Origin: Anniella stebbinsi
Taxonomy: Eukaryota; Chordata; Lepidosauria; Squamata; Anniellidae
DNA: 64,000 nt
Reading direction: 5' to 3'
NCBI GenBank assembly: GCA_029215795.1
Contig: JARDYH010000007.1
Span: 60,132,763-60,196,762, forward strand
Shown: positions 11,766-21,464 of the stretch, one piece after another
Layout: the number at the start of each line of letters is the position of its first letter
Position numbering within the stretch: the first letter of the stretch is position 1
Notes under the pieces: generated by a model
What the model saw: the letters and a program-made list of their open reading frames with translations, nothing else
Told to the model about the DNA's origin: nothing
The model's database searches: none
Translations under genes and position numbers: made by a program

Positions 11766-13802
11766 CACTCTGTGCAGGTCTGGCCTCAGACATTTTGCTG
11801 GCCGACACAAAGCAGCAAACGGTGCCCCCTATGAGCCTTAAGTAAGATATTATGAACTTACTTAAGGCTCCCAGTATCCAAAGAGAGCCAAGTTATTTTG
11901 GAAGACGAGGCAGAACATCTCATAAGCAGTCGAAACACAATAATAACAGAGCCAATAACTAACCATTTGCTGTCCTTTTATGATGCCCCAAACCTGCTGC
12001 CTGAGGCCACTGCCTTGCTCTGCCTCACAGTCAGGCCAGGCTGGCCCTGCCTGCATGTCGAGGAGTGCCGGGTTTTCCTTCTTGCTATCACTCTGCTTTC
12101 ATTGAAAACCAATTGAAAAAGAACGGAGTTTGTTTTCACCTGAGGCAAAGGAAAATGAGCAAGTGGTACTCAACAGCTCCTTCGGCCTGCCATTTCCTAG
12201 AAAGACATTCACCTCCATGCTCCGATCTGGAGGTCAAGCATTCGATCAGGATGGAAAGGTTGCTGTGCTCCTTCAGAGTTTGAAACCGGTCCAGAGGCAA
12301 TAATGATGTGGCTCATGCAGAGCTGGGGCGGGAGGAGGGGGGGGGAAACACCGAGGCTTTAGTTTGCACAAGAAACAGGTTGGAAGCTCCAGGGCTGGTT
12401 CAACCACAGCGCCAGACAGTGGAGGCGGGCGGCTCTCATGGCGGCGAGGCGGTGAATCTGCTCCGGCTTTCAGTCAGAACTCTAGAGGAGCTCTCCAAGG
12501 TGCGGAGCCAGGCTGTCAAAAATCCTGGGATGCCAGAAACAACTATGCAAAGTTTTTAAAGAAAGGCCAGGGACAGAGAGGCTTCCTGTATTCCCATTTA
12601 CCAGGGACACCCAGTACTTCACGGTTCTTATGTTGTTCGCAGAAGTGACGAAAATCTTTTGGGGCTCAGTAAGCTCCCCAAAGTCTCTACGGGGTTAGCC
12701 TGGTTCCCCTCAAAGCTGGAGCCAGTTCTGGTAACAGTGGCATAGTCGGGACTCACAAAGTGATCCCTGGTGAATCATGAGCGTGTCCTTGTTTCCATCT
12801 ATGGAATGCTGCGAGCGTGTAAATATCCCCTGAATTCCAGCAAACATAATCAAAAGCTTTCTTATCTTCACCAAATGCACAGGGGCACAGACAGTTGAAA
12901 AAAAAGAGGAGACAAGTCAAGCAAGGGCGGCCCCAAGAAAAAGGAAACAATCTCCTGTTCAACTCTTAATCACAGAACGCGCTATTTTTACGCTGCTCAG
13001 CGTTCGACGAAAACACACGGAAAAGGAGAGGGGGCCAATTTTTATTTGTTTACAGCAGAAAACAGATCTTGGGGCCGGCCTCAGGATTTTTCCAGTGTTA
13101 GGTTATAAAGATACAGGAGTGGCCCCGACATGTTATGTCTTCTTTTTGTTTTTTAAAAAATGCATCATGCAAAAAGGTTAATTTGTGTTGTTGCTTCTCA
13201 GGTATTTCCAGACCACGTTTAGCCCTTCCTGTAGGGCACGAAACGGGTTTTGTGTGATCCGGTACCTTCATTTTGGCTCAGCTTCACGGTCACAACTTCC
13301 AACATGTGATTTTTTCCTAGGGATTTTTTTTTTAAAATTTGCTAAAAAGTGCTAATTTATATATCCAATGCACATCCACAGATCCTTCAAACGCAGGCAC
13401 GGCATCAGACCAATCTAGGGTTGCATGCAAATGAACACTGCGCATCCCTACCCCAGAGGCGCCACATGATGGGTTCACGTGATGCTCTACCAGAGGAGGA
13501 ATGGAGAAATCTAGACGATTCAGGTTGGATGCGAAAAATCTGATCCTGGGAGCATACACAGAGCCATTTGGACGGGTGTGCCATGCAGTCACAACTCATC
13601 ACACTCTGCCCGCCTGGAAGCCAGCATCTGGCTATTGATATTAAGCAGATATAGAACCCTCTTGCTGTTTATTATAAGGGGATCTAGAACTAGGAATACC
13701 AGCAAATACACTCTAGTACATTACTCACCCCTCACCAGCTCATCCGGCCACACCTCCGTGACAATTTACAAAAAGAGGGCGGCATTGGTGCCTTAAGGGC
13801 AC

Positions 13803-13925
13803 AATCCTACTATGCATGTTTAGGCAGAAGCAGCATCCTACAACTCCCAGCATTCCCCAGCCAGCCATGATGGCTGGGGGATGCTGGACGTTGTAGGACT
13901 TTTTTTGCCCTATGTTTGTAATGCA
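13803..13925. mobile_element. Palindromic DNA element (ATGCATGTTTAGGCAGAA family)
   Basis: ACAATCCTACTATGCATGTT opens it, and the centre is a near-perfect inverted repeat from CCTACAACTCCCAGCATTCC to GGATGCTGGACGTTGTAGG (13836-13903). Shorter relatives are at about 33822-33893, 36496-36575, 37768-37855 and 38255-38335. Confidence 0.5.
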
Positions 13926-14214
13926 TTGCTCTTCACGCCCCCTGTATGCAGCTGGAGGTACTCCAGCCTGCCACCTGACATTTATTTATTTATACATTTA
14001 TTTATACATTTATTTATTTATACATTTATATCCTGACTTTTTCCTCTTGCAAGGAATCCAAGGCGGCTTATAAACAACCCTCCTCCTCCTCCTCCCCCCT
14101 CTTTTTATCCACACGACAACCCTGTGAGGTAGGCTTATGATAATGCACCACCCCTCCCTGCGGAACACACATACACTCCCTGAGGAGGCTCGCCTGACGT
14201 CAACACTGTCATCT

Positions 14215-14430
14215 TTTCAGTGCCAGGCTAAGTCTTTTCTCTTCTCCCAGGCATTTAACAGCACCCGTTGAGTTTTTTAACTGACCCCTGAATAGTTGAA
14301 ATGATGTGTAGTTTGTTTTTATGCTTTTAATTTTTGTATATTGGTTTTTAAATGTTCAATGTTTTTAATTTTTGTAAACCGCCTAGAGAGCTTTGGCTAT
14401 GGGGTGGTATATAAATGTTAATAATAATAA
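14215..14430 (+). mobile_element. L2-like LINE 3' tail
   Basis: AGGCTAAGTCTTTTCTCTTC, AACCGCCTAGAGAGCTTTGG and CTATGGGGTGGTATATAAAT followed by AATAATAAT. A shorter tail of the same type, with CTTCGGCTATGGGGTGGTAT, is at about 5040-5165. Confidence 0.6.
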
Positions 14431-14642
14431 TTGTGCATTCCTGTGAAAAGTGGTGATGGAACCCACTTGGAACTGCAATGTATGATCCCCCCAAGGAAGA
14501 ATCTAGAAGGAGTTATGTTACATCAGGCCACGGATCCATCCTATGCCAAAGCTGAAGAGACTTTCTCCTTGCGGGAGAACTGGCCCTATCTGTATTACCA
14601 CCACCTGCAGTCCTGTACTATTGTCAGAGAGAGAGAGGAAGG

Positions 14643-14686
<44 letters not shown>
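14643..14686 (+). repeat. GA microsatellite
   Basis: Uninterrupted GA run of about 44 bp. Confidence 0.9.
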
Positions 14687-14688
<2 letters not shown>

Positions 14689-15811
14689 ATGATTTCAATC
14701 ACTAGTGAAAATAGCAGGAGAGCAAGATGGGAGGACAGAAAAAAACAACAAAGCCCCCCCCCCCGCTAATTAATTTGTACAAGCAGTCAATTCAGAGAAG
14801 ATGGTATTTGCATGAATTCTCCCATGAGCCCCTTTTAAAAGATGTCCTACTACATGTGGACGGATCATAGCGGAACGTTCAAGGTGTCTGTTCCGATGAG
14901 GGAACGCCACGCAGTCTTTAACAAACCAAGAGCCAATTAGCCAACATTAACAAGGCTGCTTAAACAGTACTCAACTCGTAACTAGCAATTATCCAAGATC
15001 ATGCCGCAATCATATTCCCCGTGCGCTGGGGGAACGTGTGATCGAAAGGTTGGCTTTCAGAGCTAATTTTCCCAGCCTACAGTTTTGGAGGGGAATGTTT
15101 CTTTCTGGTAGGATTAAACACAAAGAAGATGCTGAGATGTTGTGGGTACGTTGAAACCAGCGGAAGCTGGTTGCTAGGAATCCATTCTGGCTTTCAGTCA
15201 GAACCTGCCAGAACCCTAAAGGAGCTATCCATAGTGCTTGATCCTATCCTCAAACTAAGCACCTTGGAGAGCTCCTTTGGAATTCTGGCTGGTTCTGCCT
15301 GAAACCCAGAATGAATTCACAGCCTCACCGAAATCAGAGCTGCCAGCCTCCACTGGTGGAACCTACTGCCCTATATAAATGCAATGCTGCCCTAGGAGAG
15401 CAGAAAAGTCACAGAATAGATCCGGGGGGCGAATTCCACTTCCTAAAGCCTCTCAACTTCCTTTTTCCTTGAAAAGAAAGACGGTTTCTAGGCCCTCTGG
15501 TTACAGAGATAAGCGGGAAACATCATGAACAACACCCGATGCAATGTCAGACGTGGCAGGAATTGGTTGAATCAGATAACCAACGATCCGGGGCGACGCG
15601 CGAGCATCCCAGATCGTGCTTTGCCTCAGCCTAAGGCATCACAAAGCCAAGGACATGATGCAACCGAGTAAACACAGTAAAAATAATGCACAATGCGAGA
15701 AATTAGGAAATTTCAGTGAATTTGTGTAACTTGCATCATTTATCTCGGTTACAGACAGAAATGCAGGTTGCTTACCTGTAACTGTAGTTCTTCGAGTGGT
15801 CATCTGTGCAT

Positions 15812-15948
15812 TCACACATATGGGCTCGCGCCGACGCCGAGCCTATTTCCGGGAAACTTAGCTAGCTTAGACTTTTGGCGGGAACCCCTCCCCCCACCAT
15901 CCTACCGCGCATGCTCAGGGGGTCCCGCCTCTCCTTCTCCTCAGTTCT
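15812..15948 (+). repeat. DIRS copy 1 left inverted terminal repeat
   Basis: About 137 bp from ACACATATGGGCTCG to TCAGTTCT, matching the reverse complement of 21465-21602 with about one difference (CGCGCC against CGTGCC). Outside it lies a 53-bp left extension starting at AAATGCAGG. Confidence 0.9.
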
Positions 15949-16060
15949 CTGAGACCGCTTGGCCTCATAACTAAGGTACAACTATGTTATTAAATAAAGA
16001 GCATGGCGAACCAATTGACATATACAAACAGCGATGCCAAGAGGGGACGGTGGGTGGGTT

Positions 16061-16153
16061 GTGTGAATGCACAGATGACCACTCGAAGAACTACAGTTAC
16101 AGGTAAGCAACCTGCATTTCTTCTTCGTGGTCTCTGTGCATCACACATATGGG
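16061..16153 (-). repeat. DIRS copy 1 internal complementary region (ICR)
   Basis: Two arms lie back to back. 16061-16119 is a perfect reverse complement of the left end (15759-15817). 16120-16153 is a perfect reverse complement of the right end (21590-21623). Together they equal the complement of the two element ends joined through AAA, as expected for the template that completes and circularises DIRS DNA. Confidence 0.9.
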
Positions 16154-16213
16154 AGAATAACAAGCATAGACTTACCGGAGGTGGGTAGGCATGCTGGTTG
16201 GTTGCGTGGTCAG

Positions 16214-19045
16214 TCACTGACAAATCGAGGAGAGGACCGCTCTACCAAACGAAGAGTCCTGTCTCGCTCTGACATCGAGGCGGTAATGCTTCACAAACGT
16301 GGAAGCATGAGACCATGTGGCTGCTTTGCAAAGGTCAGATAGCGAAGCACCATGTAATAACGCTGAAGAGGTTGCCTGCGCTCTGGTAGAATGTGCCGTC
16401 AGATGAAAAGGAGGATCCTTATTAACAATTCTATAAGCCAGAATAATGGTGTCCACCACCCATTTAGAGATGCGCTGTGAAGATACTGGTAATCCCTTTG
16501 CTACGCCTCCATAACAGACGAATAATCTACGAGATTTCCTAAAAGAGTCAGTTCGCGACTTATAGAAAGCCAAAGCTCTCCTTACGTCCAAGGCGTGTAA
16601 TCTCGAAGACAAAGGATCTAAGGACGGCTCGAAAAATGTGGGTAACACAATGTCTTGACCCATGTGAAATGAGGAAGAAACTTTGGGAATAAACGTGGGA
16701 TCCATACGTAACACAACTTTTTCTCGAAAAAACTGCAAATAGGGAGGATCGACTAGTAGCGCCGCTATCTCCGAAACACGTCGCGCAGACGTGATGGCAA
16801 CTAAAAATATAGTTTTTAGAGTTAACAAGCGAATATCAACAGTCGCTAAAGGTTCAAAGGGCTTGGAAGTCAGGGCTGTGAGTACGACAGAAAGACTCCA
16901 TTGCGGCACTACCGGTCGAATAGAAGGAAACAAGTTCTGTAAACCTTTTAAAAAGGCTCTTGCCATTGGATGAGTAAAAACAGAGAACCCATCCACCAAA
17001 CTGTGGTTGGCTGTAATTGCTGACAGATAGACTTTAATGGAAGCTGGCTTAAGACCTCGGTTATGCAATGAGTACAGGAAGGAGACAATTGTAGACATAT
17101 CCGATGTGTAAGAATCAGACCCTTTAAGGGCCGCATATTCCTGAAAACGTGTCCATTTTCTATTATAGGACAGCCGAGTTGAGGGCTTACGTGAGGCCTC
17201 CAAGATAGATTTTAGTCGTTCTGGGAGGTCGAGGACTCCCCAAGACGCCGGGTTCTCCAGGCCGCTAGATGTAGAGACTGGACATCGGGATGAAGAATGC
17301 TGCCCCCTTGCCGAGATAAGAGGTCGGGAAGGGAAGGTAGGTTCCAAACTTCCGCTTTCGCTAGTCTGAGTAGCGACGTGAACCAAGGTTGCCTTGGCCA
17401 CCACGGGGCTATCATTACAGCGTCCGAGTTGTGGTGGCTGATCATAGATACTGCCCTGGCCACTAGTGGAAACGGCGGGAAGAGGTAGAGAAAACCTCTG
17501 GACCAGTCCCACTGGAACGCATCCCCTTGCGATGCATCCCCTATGCCCGCTCTGGAGCAATACTCCGGGCAAACTGCATTGGCTGCTGTTGCAAACAGAT
17601 CGATGTCGGGCGTGCCCCAACGAGTGAAAAGACGAGTTAGAATCGTAGGGTTGAGTTCCCACTCGTGCGTGTCCGTGAACGATCTGCTGAGAACATCTGC
17701 CGTGGTGTTCTCCTTCCCCGCAATGTGCAACGCCGATAGGCGCATATTGTTGGAGATTGCCCACTCGAAAATGTCCATCACGAGTTGCAGAAGGTGTCGT
17801 GACCGAGTGCCTCCCTCCTTGTTGATATACCACACCACTGTGGTATTGTCCGTAAGAATTCGGACATGATGTCCTTGCAGGTGCGGCAGGAATGCCCGTA
17901 ATGCGTTCTTGACTGCTAGTAGCTCCAGCATATTGATGTGGAGGTGAGTCTCTGAAGGTGACCACCTTCCTTGTGTGTTTAGGTCGCCGTGGTGTGCACC
18001 CCAACCATCCAGAGATGCATCCGTCGTCACTATGCGAGACGGTTCCTGAGGAGCAAATCGCATGCCCCGAGAAAGGTTGTGTACGACGGACCACCACCGG
18101 AGCGAGTCCTTGACCAGGTGAGGAATGGTAAGTATTAGTTGGTGGGGGTTCTGTAGAGGCGAGTAATGTTGAAGTAGGAACTGTTGGAGGGTGCGCATTC
18201 GAAGCCGTGCCCAACGGATCACAAATACTGCTGCTGCCATCAAGCCTAGCAATCTGAGAATTGCAAACGCTGATGTCCGTAGACGGTTCTGCAAACTTAA
18301 CGCTCTCTGCTGCAGGTCGGCGACCCTGTCTGCAGGGAGGAAAGCCCTTCCCATAGTAGCGTCGAGAGTCACTCCTATAAACTGCAGTCTCTGCGATGGT
18401 TGAACGATGGATTTTTTGTAATTTATTTGCAGCCCAAGCGACGATAGAAGAGAGATGACCTCGCGTACGTCGGCCAGTGCCTGGCTTTCGGACTGTGAGA
18501 CGATCAGCCAATCGTCCAGGTAAGGATATACGGCGATGTTTTGAGACCGTAGATGCGCACAAACCGTCGACATGCACTTGGTGAATACCCTTGGTGCAGA
18601 TTTTAGACCAAATGGCAGGACAGAAAATTGGTAGGCTTGGTGCCCAACGAGAAAACGCAGGTAACGCCGATGAGCAGGATGAATAGCGATGTGAAAATAG
18701 GCGTCCTTTAAGTCTATTAGCGTGAACCAGTCGCCTGTCTTTAGCATAGAGAGAACCGATGCCACGGTAACCATGCGAAATTTCTTTGGCAAAATAAATT
18801 TGTTGAGCGCTCTGAGATCCATAATAGGACGAAGTCCCCCGTCCTTCTTCGGCACCGCAAAATAACGGGAGTAAAACCCCGTTTTTAGCTGACATCGCCC
18901 AACCCTCGTGATTGCATTCTTTTGCAGAAGGGTGGTAGTCTCCTGTACCAAAGTCAGCGAGGGGAGCGTAACCTTTATGGTGCCCAGTGGAGGAGGGACG
19001 TCGAACTCTATTTTGTAGCCCTCCGCTATGATGTTTAGCACCCAA
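16214..19045 (-). CDS. yr: DIRS copy 1 tyrosine recombinase ORF (YR domain at its C-terminus)
   Basis: The frame is 943 codons long. Residues 1-611 lie over the RT/RNase H ORF in another frame, and only residues 612-943 (16214-17211) are unique. That unique part carries the recombinase: an N-terminal SAM-like core-binding region (KPSTRLSYNRKWTRFQEYA) and the catalytic R...HxxR...Y set, R756 in SARRVSE, H885 and R888 in AHSTRA, and Y921 in FVKHYR. It would integrate the circular DNA by strand exchange. The first codon is TTG and there is no ATG near the 5' limit, so the start is unknown; splicing, a downstream start or a second recoding event are all possible. The overlapping 600 codons read like a shadow of RT but are stop-free in all three copies. 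Confidence 0.88.
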   Translation of the reverse strand: MGAKHHSGGLQNRVRRPSSTGHHKGYAPLADFGTGDYHPSAKECNHEGWAMSAKNGVLLPLFCGAEEGRGTSSYYGSQSAQQIYFAKEISHGYRGIGSLYAKDRRLVHANRLKGRLFSHRYSSCSSALPAFSRWAPSLPIFCPAIWSKICTKGIHQVHVDGLCASTVSKHRRISLPGRLADRLTVRKPGTGRRTRGHLSSIVAWAANKLQKIHRSTIAETAVYRSDSRRYYGKGFPPCRQGRRPAAESVKFAEPSTDISVCNSQIARLDGSSSICDPLGTASNAHPPTVPTSTLLASTEPPPTNTYHSSPGQGLAPVVVRRTQPFSGHAICSSGTVSHSDDGCISGWLGCTPRRPKHTRKVVTFRDSPPHQYAGATSSQERITGIPAAPARTSCPNSYGQYHSGVVYQQGGRHSVTTPSATRDGHFRVGNLQQYAPIGVAHCGEGEHHGRCSQQIVHGHARVGTQPYDSNSSFHSLGHARHRSVCNSSQCSLPGVLLQSGHRGCIARGCVPVGLVQRFSLPLPAVSTSGQGSIYDQPPQLGRCNDSPVVAKATLVHVATQTSESGSLEPTFPSRPLISARGQHSSSRCPVSTSSGLENPASWGVLDLPERLKSILEASRKPSTRLSYNRKWTRFQEYAALKGSDSYTSDMSTIVSFLYSLHNRGLKPASIKVYLSAITANHSLVDGFSVFTHPMARAFLKGLQNLFPSIRPVVPQWSLSVVLTALTSKPFEPLATVDIRLLTLKTIFLVAITSARRVSEIAALLVDPPYLQFFREKVVLRMDPTFIPKVSSSFHMGQDIVLPTFFEPSLDPLSSRLHALDVRRALAFYKSRTDSFRKSRRLFVCYGGVAKGLPVSSQRISKWVVDTIILAYRIVNKDPPFHLTAHSTRAQATSSALLHGASLSDLCKAATWSHASTFVKHYRLDVRARQDSSFGRAVLSSICQ

Positions 19046-19125
19046 GCGTCTGATGTTATTGACGCCCAGGCATGTAAAAAGGGCTTTAGTCTGTTGGAAT
19101 CGGTGTAGCTGGGAAGCAGCGCCAA
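17212..19125 (-). CDS. pol: DIRS copy 1 reverse transcriptase/RNase H with methyltransferase-like tail
   Basis: RT domain, about residues 40-310: motif A is LIDLKDAYFHI (D138), motif B is PFGLKSAPRVF (171-181) and motif C is YLDD (202-205). RNase H follows with TTDASLDGWG (D369), NMLELLAV (E401), LTDNTTVVWY (D426) and KENTTADVLSR (D477), so the DEDD set is complete. Residues of about 500-600 (DIDLFATAANAVCP, LYLFPPFPLV, WPRQPWF) match the position of the Dam-like methyltransferase region of DIRS elements; its catalytic state is unclear. The first listed codon is TTG, not ATG. The frame is open leftward into the gag stop, so translation probably enters by +1 frameshift at CTTTGAC (19126-19132). 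It would copy element RNA into circular DNA. Confidence 0.92.
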   Translation of the reverse strand: MALLPSYTDSNRLKPFLHAWASITSDAWVLNIIAEGYKIEFDVPPPLGTIKVTLPSLTLVQETTTLLQKNAITRVGRCQLKTGFYSRYFAVPKKDGGLRPIMDLRALNKFILPKKFRMVTVASVLSMLKTGDWFTLIDLKDAYFHIAIHPAHRRYLRFLVGHQAYQFSVLPFGLKSAPRVFTKCMSTVCAHLRSQNIAVYPYLDDWLIVSQSESQALADVREVISLLSSLGLQINYKKSIVQPSQRLQFIGVTLDATMGRAFLPADRVADLQQRALSLQNRLRTSAFAILRLLGLMAAAVFVIRWARLRMRTLQQFLLQHYSPLQNPHQLILTIPHLVKDSLRWWSVVHNLSRGMRFAPQEPSRIVTTDASLDGWGAHHGDLNTQGRWSPSETHLHINMLELLAVKNALRAFLPHLQGHHVRILTDNTTVVWYINKEGGTRSRHLLQLVMDIFEWAISNNMRLSALHIAGKENTTADVLSRSFTDTHEWELNPTILTRLFTRWGTPDIDLFATAANAVCPEYCSRAGIGDASQGDAFQWDWSRGFLYLFPPFPLVARAVSMISHHNSDAVMIAPWWPRQPWFTSLLRLAKAEVWNLPSLPDLLSRQGGSILHPDVQSLHLAAWRTRRLGESSTSQND

Positions 19126-19132
19126 GTCAAAG
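19126..19132 (-). promoter_or_regulatory. Putative +1 frameshift site CTTTGAC at the gag-RT junction
   Basis: On the minus strand the gag frame ends CTT TGA and the following base is C. A one-base forward slip of the CTT decoding tRNA would read GAC next, which is exactly the RT frame. CUU UGA C is the shift site of the bacterial release factor 2 gene. TGA followed by C is also a weak terminator in vertebrates. The heptamer is the same in copies 2 and 3. Confidence 0.6.
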
Positions 19133-21259
19133 ACGCCGTTTTCCCGACTGTTGTTGCTTGCTGCGTTGGGTGAAACGCGGAACTGACTTTCGAGGCTGAT
19201 AAGCCTGTGTCGTTGACTGGTACCGCTGCGATTTATCCTGCTGCGATCTCTGTTGGAATGGGACTGGCCTATACCATTTCTTGCGCCGATATGACTGTTG
19301 AGGCTGTTGGAAGCCCATTTTCTTGGCTGTCATACGAGCCTTGTGCAAGGTATCCATGGTCGTATCCGTGTCTATATTGAATAGACCTTCTCCATCGAAT
19401 GGGAGGTCTTCTATTCTGGTTTTAGTCTCTTGCGGTAACGCTGCCGACCGCAACCATGCATGTCGACGTAAAGCCACCGACCCCACCATGGCCTTGGAGA
19501 TACAGTCGGTAAGGTGCCGTGCCGTTGTCAACTCTTGCTTAGACAAACGGATGGCTTCTGCCTGAAAGACCCTAGCAAGCTCTCTCTGATCGTCGGGGAG
19601 GAAATCTGTGAGCGATGAAATTTTCTCCCAAAGGAACAGCTGATAGCGTGCCATGAGTGCCATGTAATTTGTGACCTTTACACCCAGCGACGTTGAAGCA
19701 TAGATACGTCGTCCGTATGCATCAAGCTTCCGTCCCTCCTTATCTGTAGGTGCGGCATGCACCTTACCCGATCTGCCCTGCGCAGCCTCTACGACAACTG
19801 AGTTCGGTTTAGGGTGATGAAACAGAAAAGGCGCCTGCGCTTCCCTAACCTTATATATAGCATCCAGACGTTTAGAGGTGGGTCCCACCGTGGCCGGGTG
19901 TTCCCAGGACTGCTTAAGGGTTTTTAAGAGAGCTTTGACCATCGGCAAGGTGAGCTGGGGTGATGGCTCCGCCTGCATCACATCATAAATGCCATCATCG
20001 GACTCCTCAGCCACTTGTTGGCATTCGATATTCAAAGATTGAGCCAGTCTCTGCATCTGATCCGTAAAGCTGCCCATCTCCATTGTTGGCGACGCCCGGT
20101 CTTCCAACCCAACAGTATCCAAGGGTGATGGCTCCGACGGACGCGGCGATGGGGCAGACGAAGAATCCGACGGATAGTCATCAAACGATTGTGAGGGCTG
20201 TCGACGTCGAGGCGATATGGATGGCGTTCGGTGTTGAGCGCGAACAGCCGTCGATGTCGAGCCCTCCCGACGGTGCACGGAGGAGCGGTGCAGTGAGGTG
20301 GTCCTACGCGGTGGAACCGGCGGCGGCGACTGGTCGCTCTGAATCCTGCGTCCCGTATACGGGTCGAACCGGTATGGAGCAGGGGCAGATCGTCGAGAAT
20401 CCCGCGAAGGTGACCTCGACCGCGAACGGGACCTCGACTGCGAAGACTGGTATCGACGTCGACGCCGAGTGTCCCTTTGTCGGCTCGGTGACGACTGACG
20501 CCTCGGAATCGGTCTGTCAGAGTCTGACGGTATGATGACCGGCATTGGCGCTGGTGATGGCAGCGAATGTGCGGGCGACATAGGTTGCTGCGAAAGCATC
20601 CGCGGTGTCGACGGCGTGCGCAGCAGAGAAGCGACCGACGGCGTCCGACGCCTCGATGTCGAGTGTGTTGGTGATGCTGCGTCTCTCTGCGAGGTCTGCG
20701 ACGTCGACGCAATGGACGCCGATCGTTGCGTCGGTACCGATGAAGCTGTCGGTAACGACGACGATTTGTGGACTATGGCGACTACCTTCATAGACGAAGA
20801 CGAAGGCATCGATGCCGACCTCGATTTCGACGATGTCGAAGACTTGCTCTTCGGTTTCGTCGACGTCGACTTCTTTGTCGACTTCGATTTCTTTGCCCTC
20901 TTTGCCGGGGGTGGCGAAGAGGCAACAGATAACTCCGTTATCGATGCCGGTGCTGCCGCCCGTAACCGGGGGGAGTCCGGAGGTGCTGGGCTTGAGAGTG
21001 TATGACTCTCCCCAGAAAAACCTTTCGTCGTCATGGAGGGACGAGGCTGATCAACCGCTGATAATGCTCTAGTCCACAACAGACTACGGAGACGGTCTGC
21101 TCTATTCCTTCTCGTTTGTCTGGAAAACTTCATACAATGGCTGCACGAATCAACAACGTGCGCTTCTCCCAAACAGATGAGGCAGAAGGAATGCCCGTCG
21201 TTGAGGGCGATTTTCGCCCTACACCGCGTACAACGGCGAAACAAAGCGGTCTGCGCCAT
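19127..21259 (-). CDS. gag: DIRS copy 1 gag-like protein (710 aa)
   Basis: This is the presumed nucleocapsid protein. It starts at a true ATG (21259). Residues 10-42 form a Cys/His cluster (C10, C13, H23, C26, C29, H34, C39, C42) that could bind two zinc ions, followed by a basic patch RQTRRNR. Residues of about 75-375 are low-complexity and Ser/Arg/Pro-rich, with lysine clusters resembling a nuclear localisation signal and SR dipeptide runs. From about residue 380 the sequence is well conserved with the other two copies (for example MEMGSFTDQM, LPMVKALLKT, SKRLDAIYKV, LPDDQRELARVF). The tail is Gln/Arg/Lys-rich. The stop is TGA within CTTTGAC, one base before the first listed RT codon. No homology to a named gag family can be claimed beyond its position and conservation among copies. 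Confidence 0.8.
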   Translation of the reverse strand: MAQTALFRRCTRCRAKIALNDGHSFCLICLGEAHVVDSCSHCMKFSRQTRRNRADRLRSLLWTRALSAVDQPRPSMTTKGFSGESHTLSSPAPPDSPRLRAAAPASITELSVASSPPPAKRAKKSKSTKKSTSTKPKSKSSTSSKSRSASMPSSSSMKVVAIVHKSSSLPTASSVPTQRSASIASTSQTSQRDAASPTHSTSRRRTPSVASLLRTPSTPRMLSQQPMSPAHSLPSPAPMPVIIPSDSDRPIPRRQSSPSRQRDTRRRRRYQSSQSRSRSRSRSPSRDSRRSAPAPYRFDPYTGRRIQSDQSPPPVPPRRTTSLHRSSVHRREGSTSTAVRAQHRTPSISPRRRQPSQSFDDYPSDSSSAPSPRPSEPSPLDTVGLEDRASPTMEMGSFTDQMQRLAQSLNIECQQVAEESDDGIYDVMQAEPSPQLTLPMVKALLKTLKQSWEHPATVGPTSKRLDAIYKVREAQAPFLFHHPKPNSVVVEAAQGRSGKVHAAPTDKEGRKLDAYGRRIYASTSLGVKVTNYMALMARYQLFLWEKISSLTDFLPDDQRELARVFQAEAIRLSKQELTTARHLTDCISKAMVGSVALRRHAWLRSAALPQETKTRIEDLPFDGEGLFNIDTDTTMDTLHKARMTAKKMGFQQPQQSYRRKKWYRPVPFQQRSQQDKSQRYQSTTQAYQPRKSVPRFTQRSKQQQSGKRRL

Positions 21260-21464
21260 AAGCTGGCGGCCGCCTATAACTACAAATATATATTTTAATT
21301 TAAATTTTTTTTTTTTTTTTTTTTTTAAAAACTATTACTATCTATCTAACTAATATAACTAACAATAAACAGCCTAAGCTAACTATAACTAATTCTTCTT
21401 TTTGTTTCCTAGGTACAACGTACCGGAGAAGTCTCCCGCGAGGCTACTGGCGAAGCGGTCGAAG

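Noticed and set aside
13836..13903. Palindrome with CCCAGCATTCCCC as a ZNF143 promoter site
   Set aside because: It lies inside a repeated palindromic element seen several times in the window, so it is repeat sequence rather than a promoter signal.
20032..21005. Long plus- and minus-strand frames inside the DIRS gag region (for example 20083-20535, 20532-21005)
   Set aside because: They are shadows of the Ser/Arg-rich gag coding sequence, whose GC-rich codons avoid stops in other frames.
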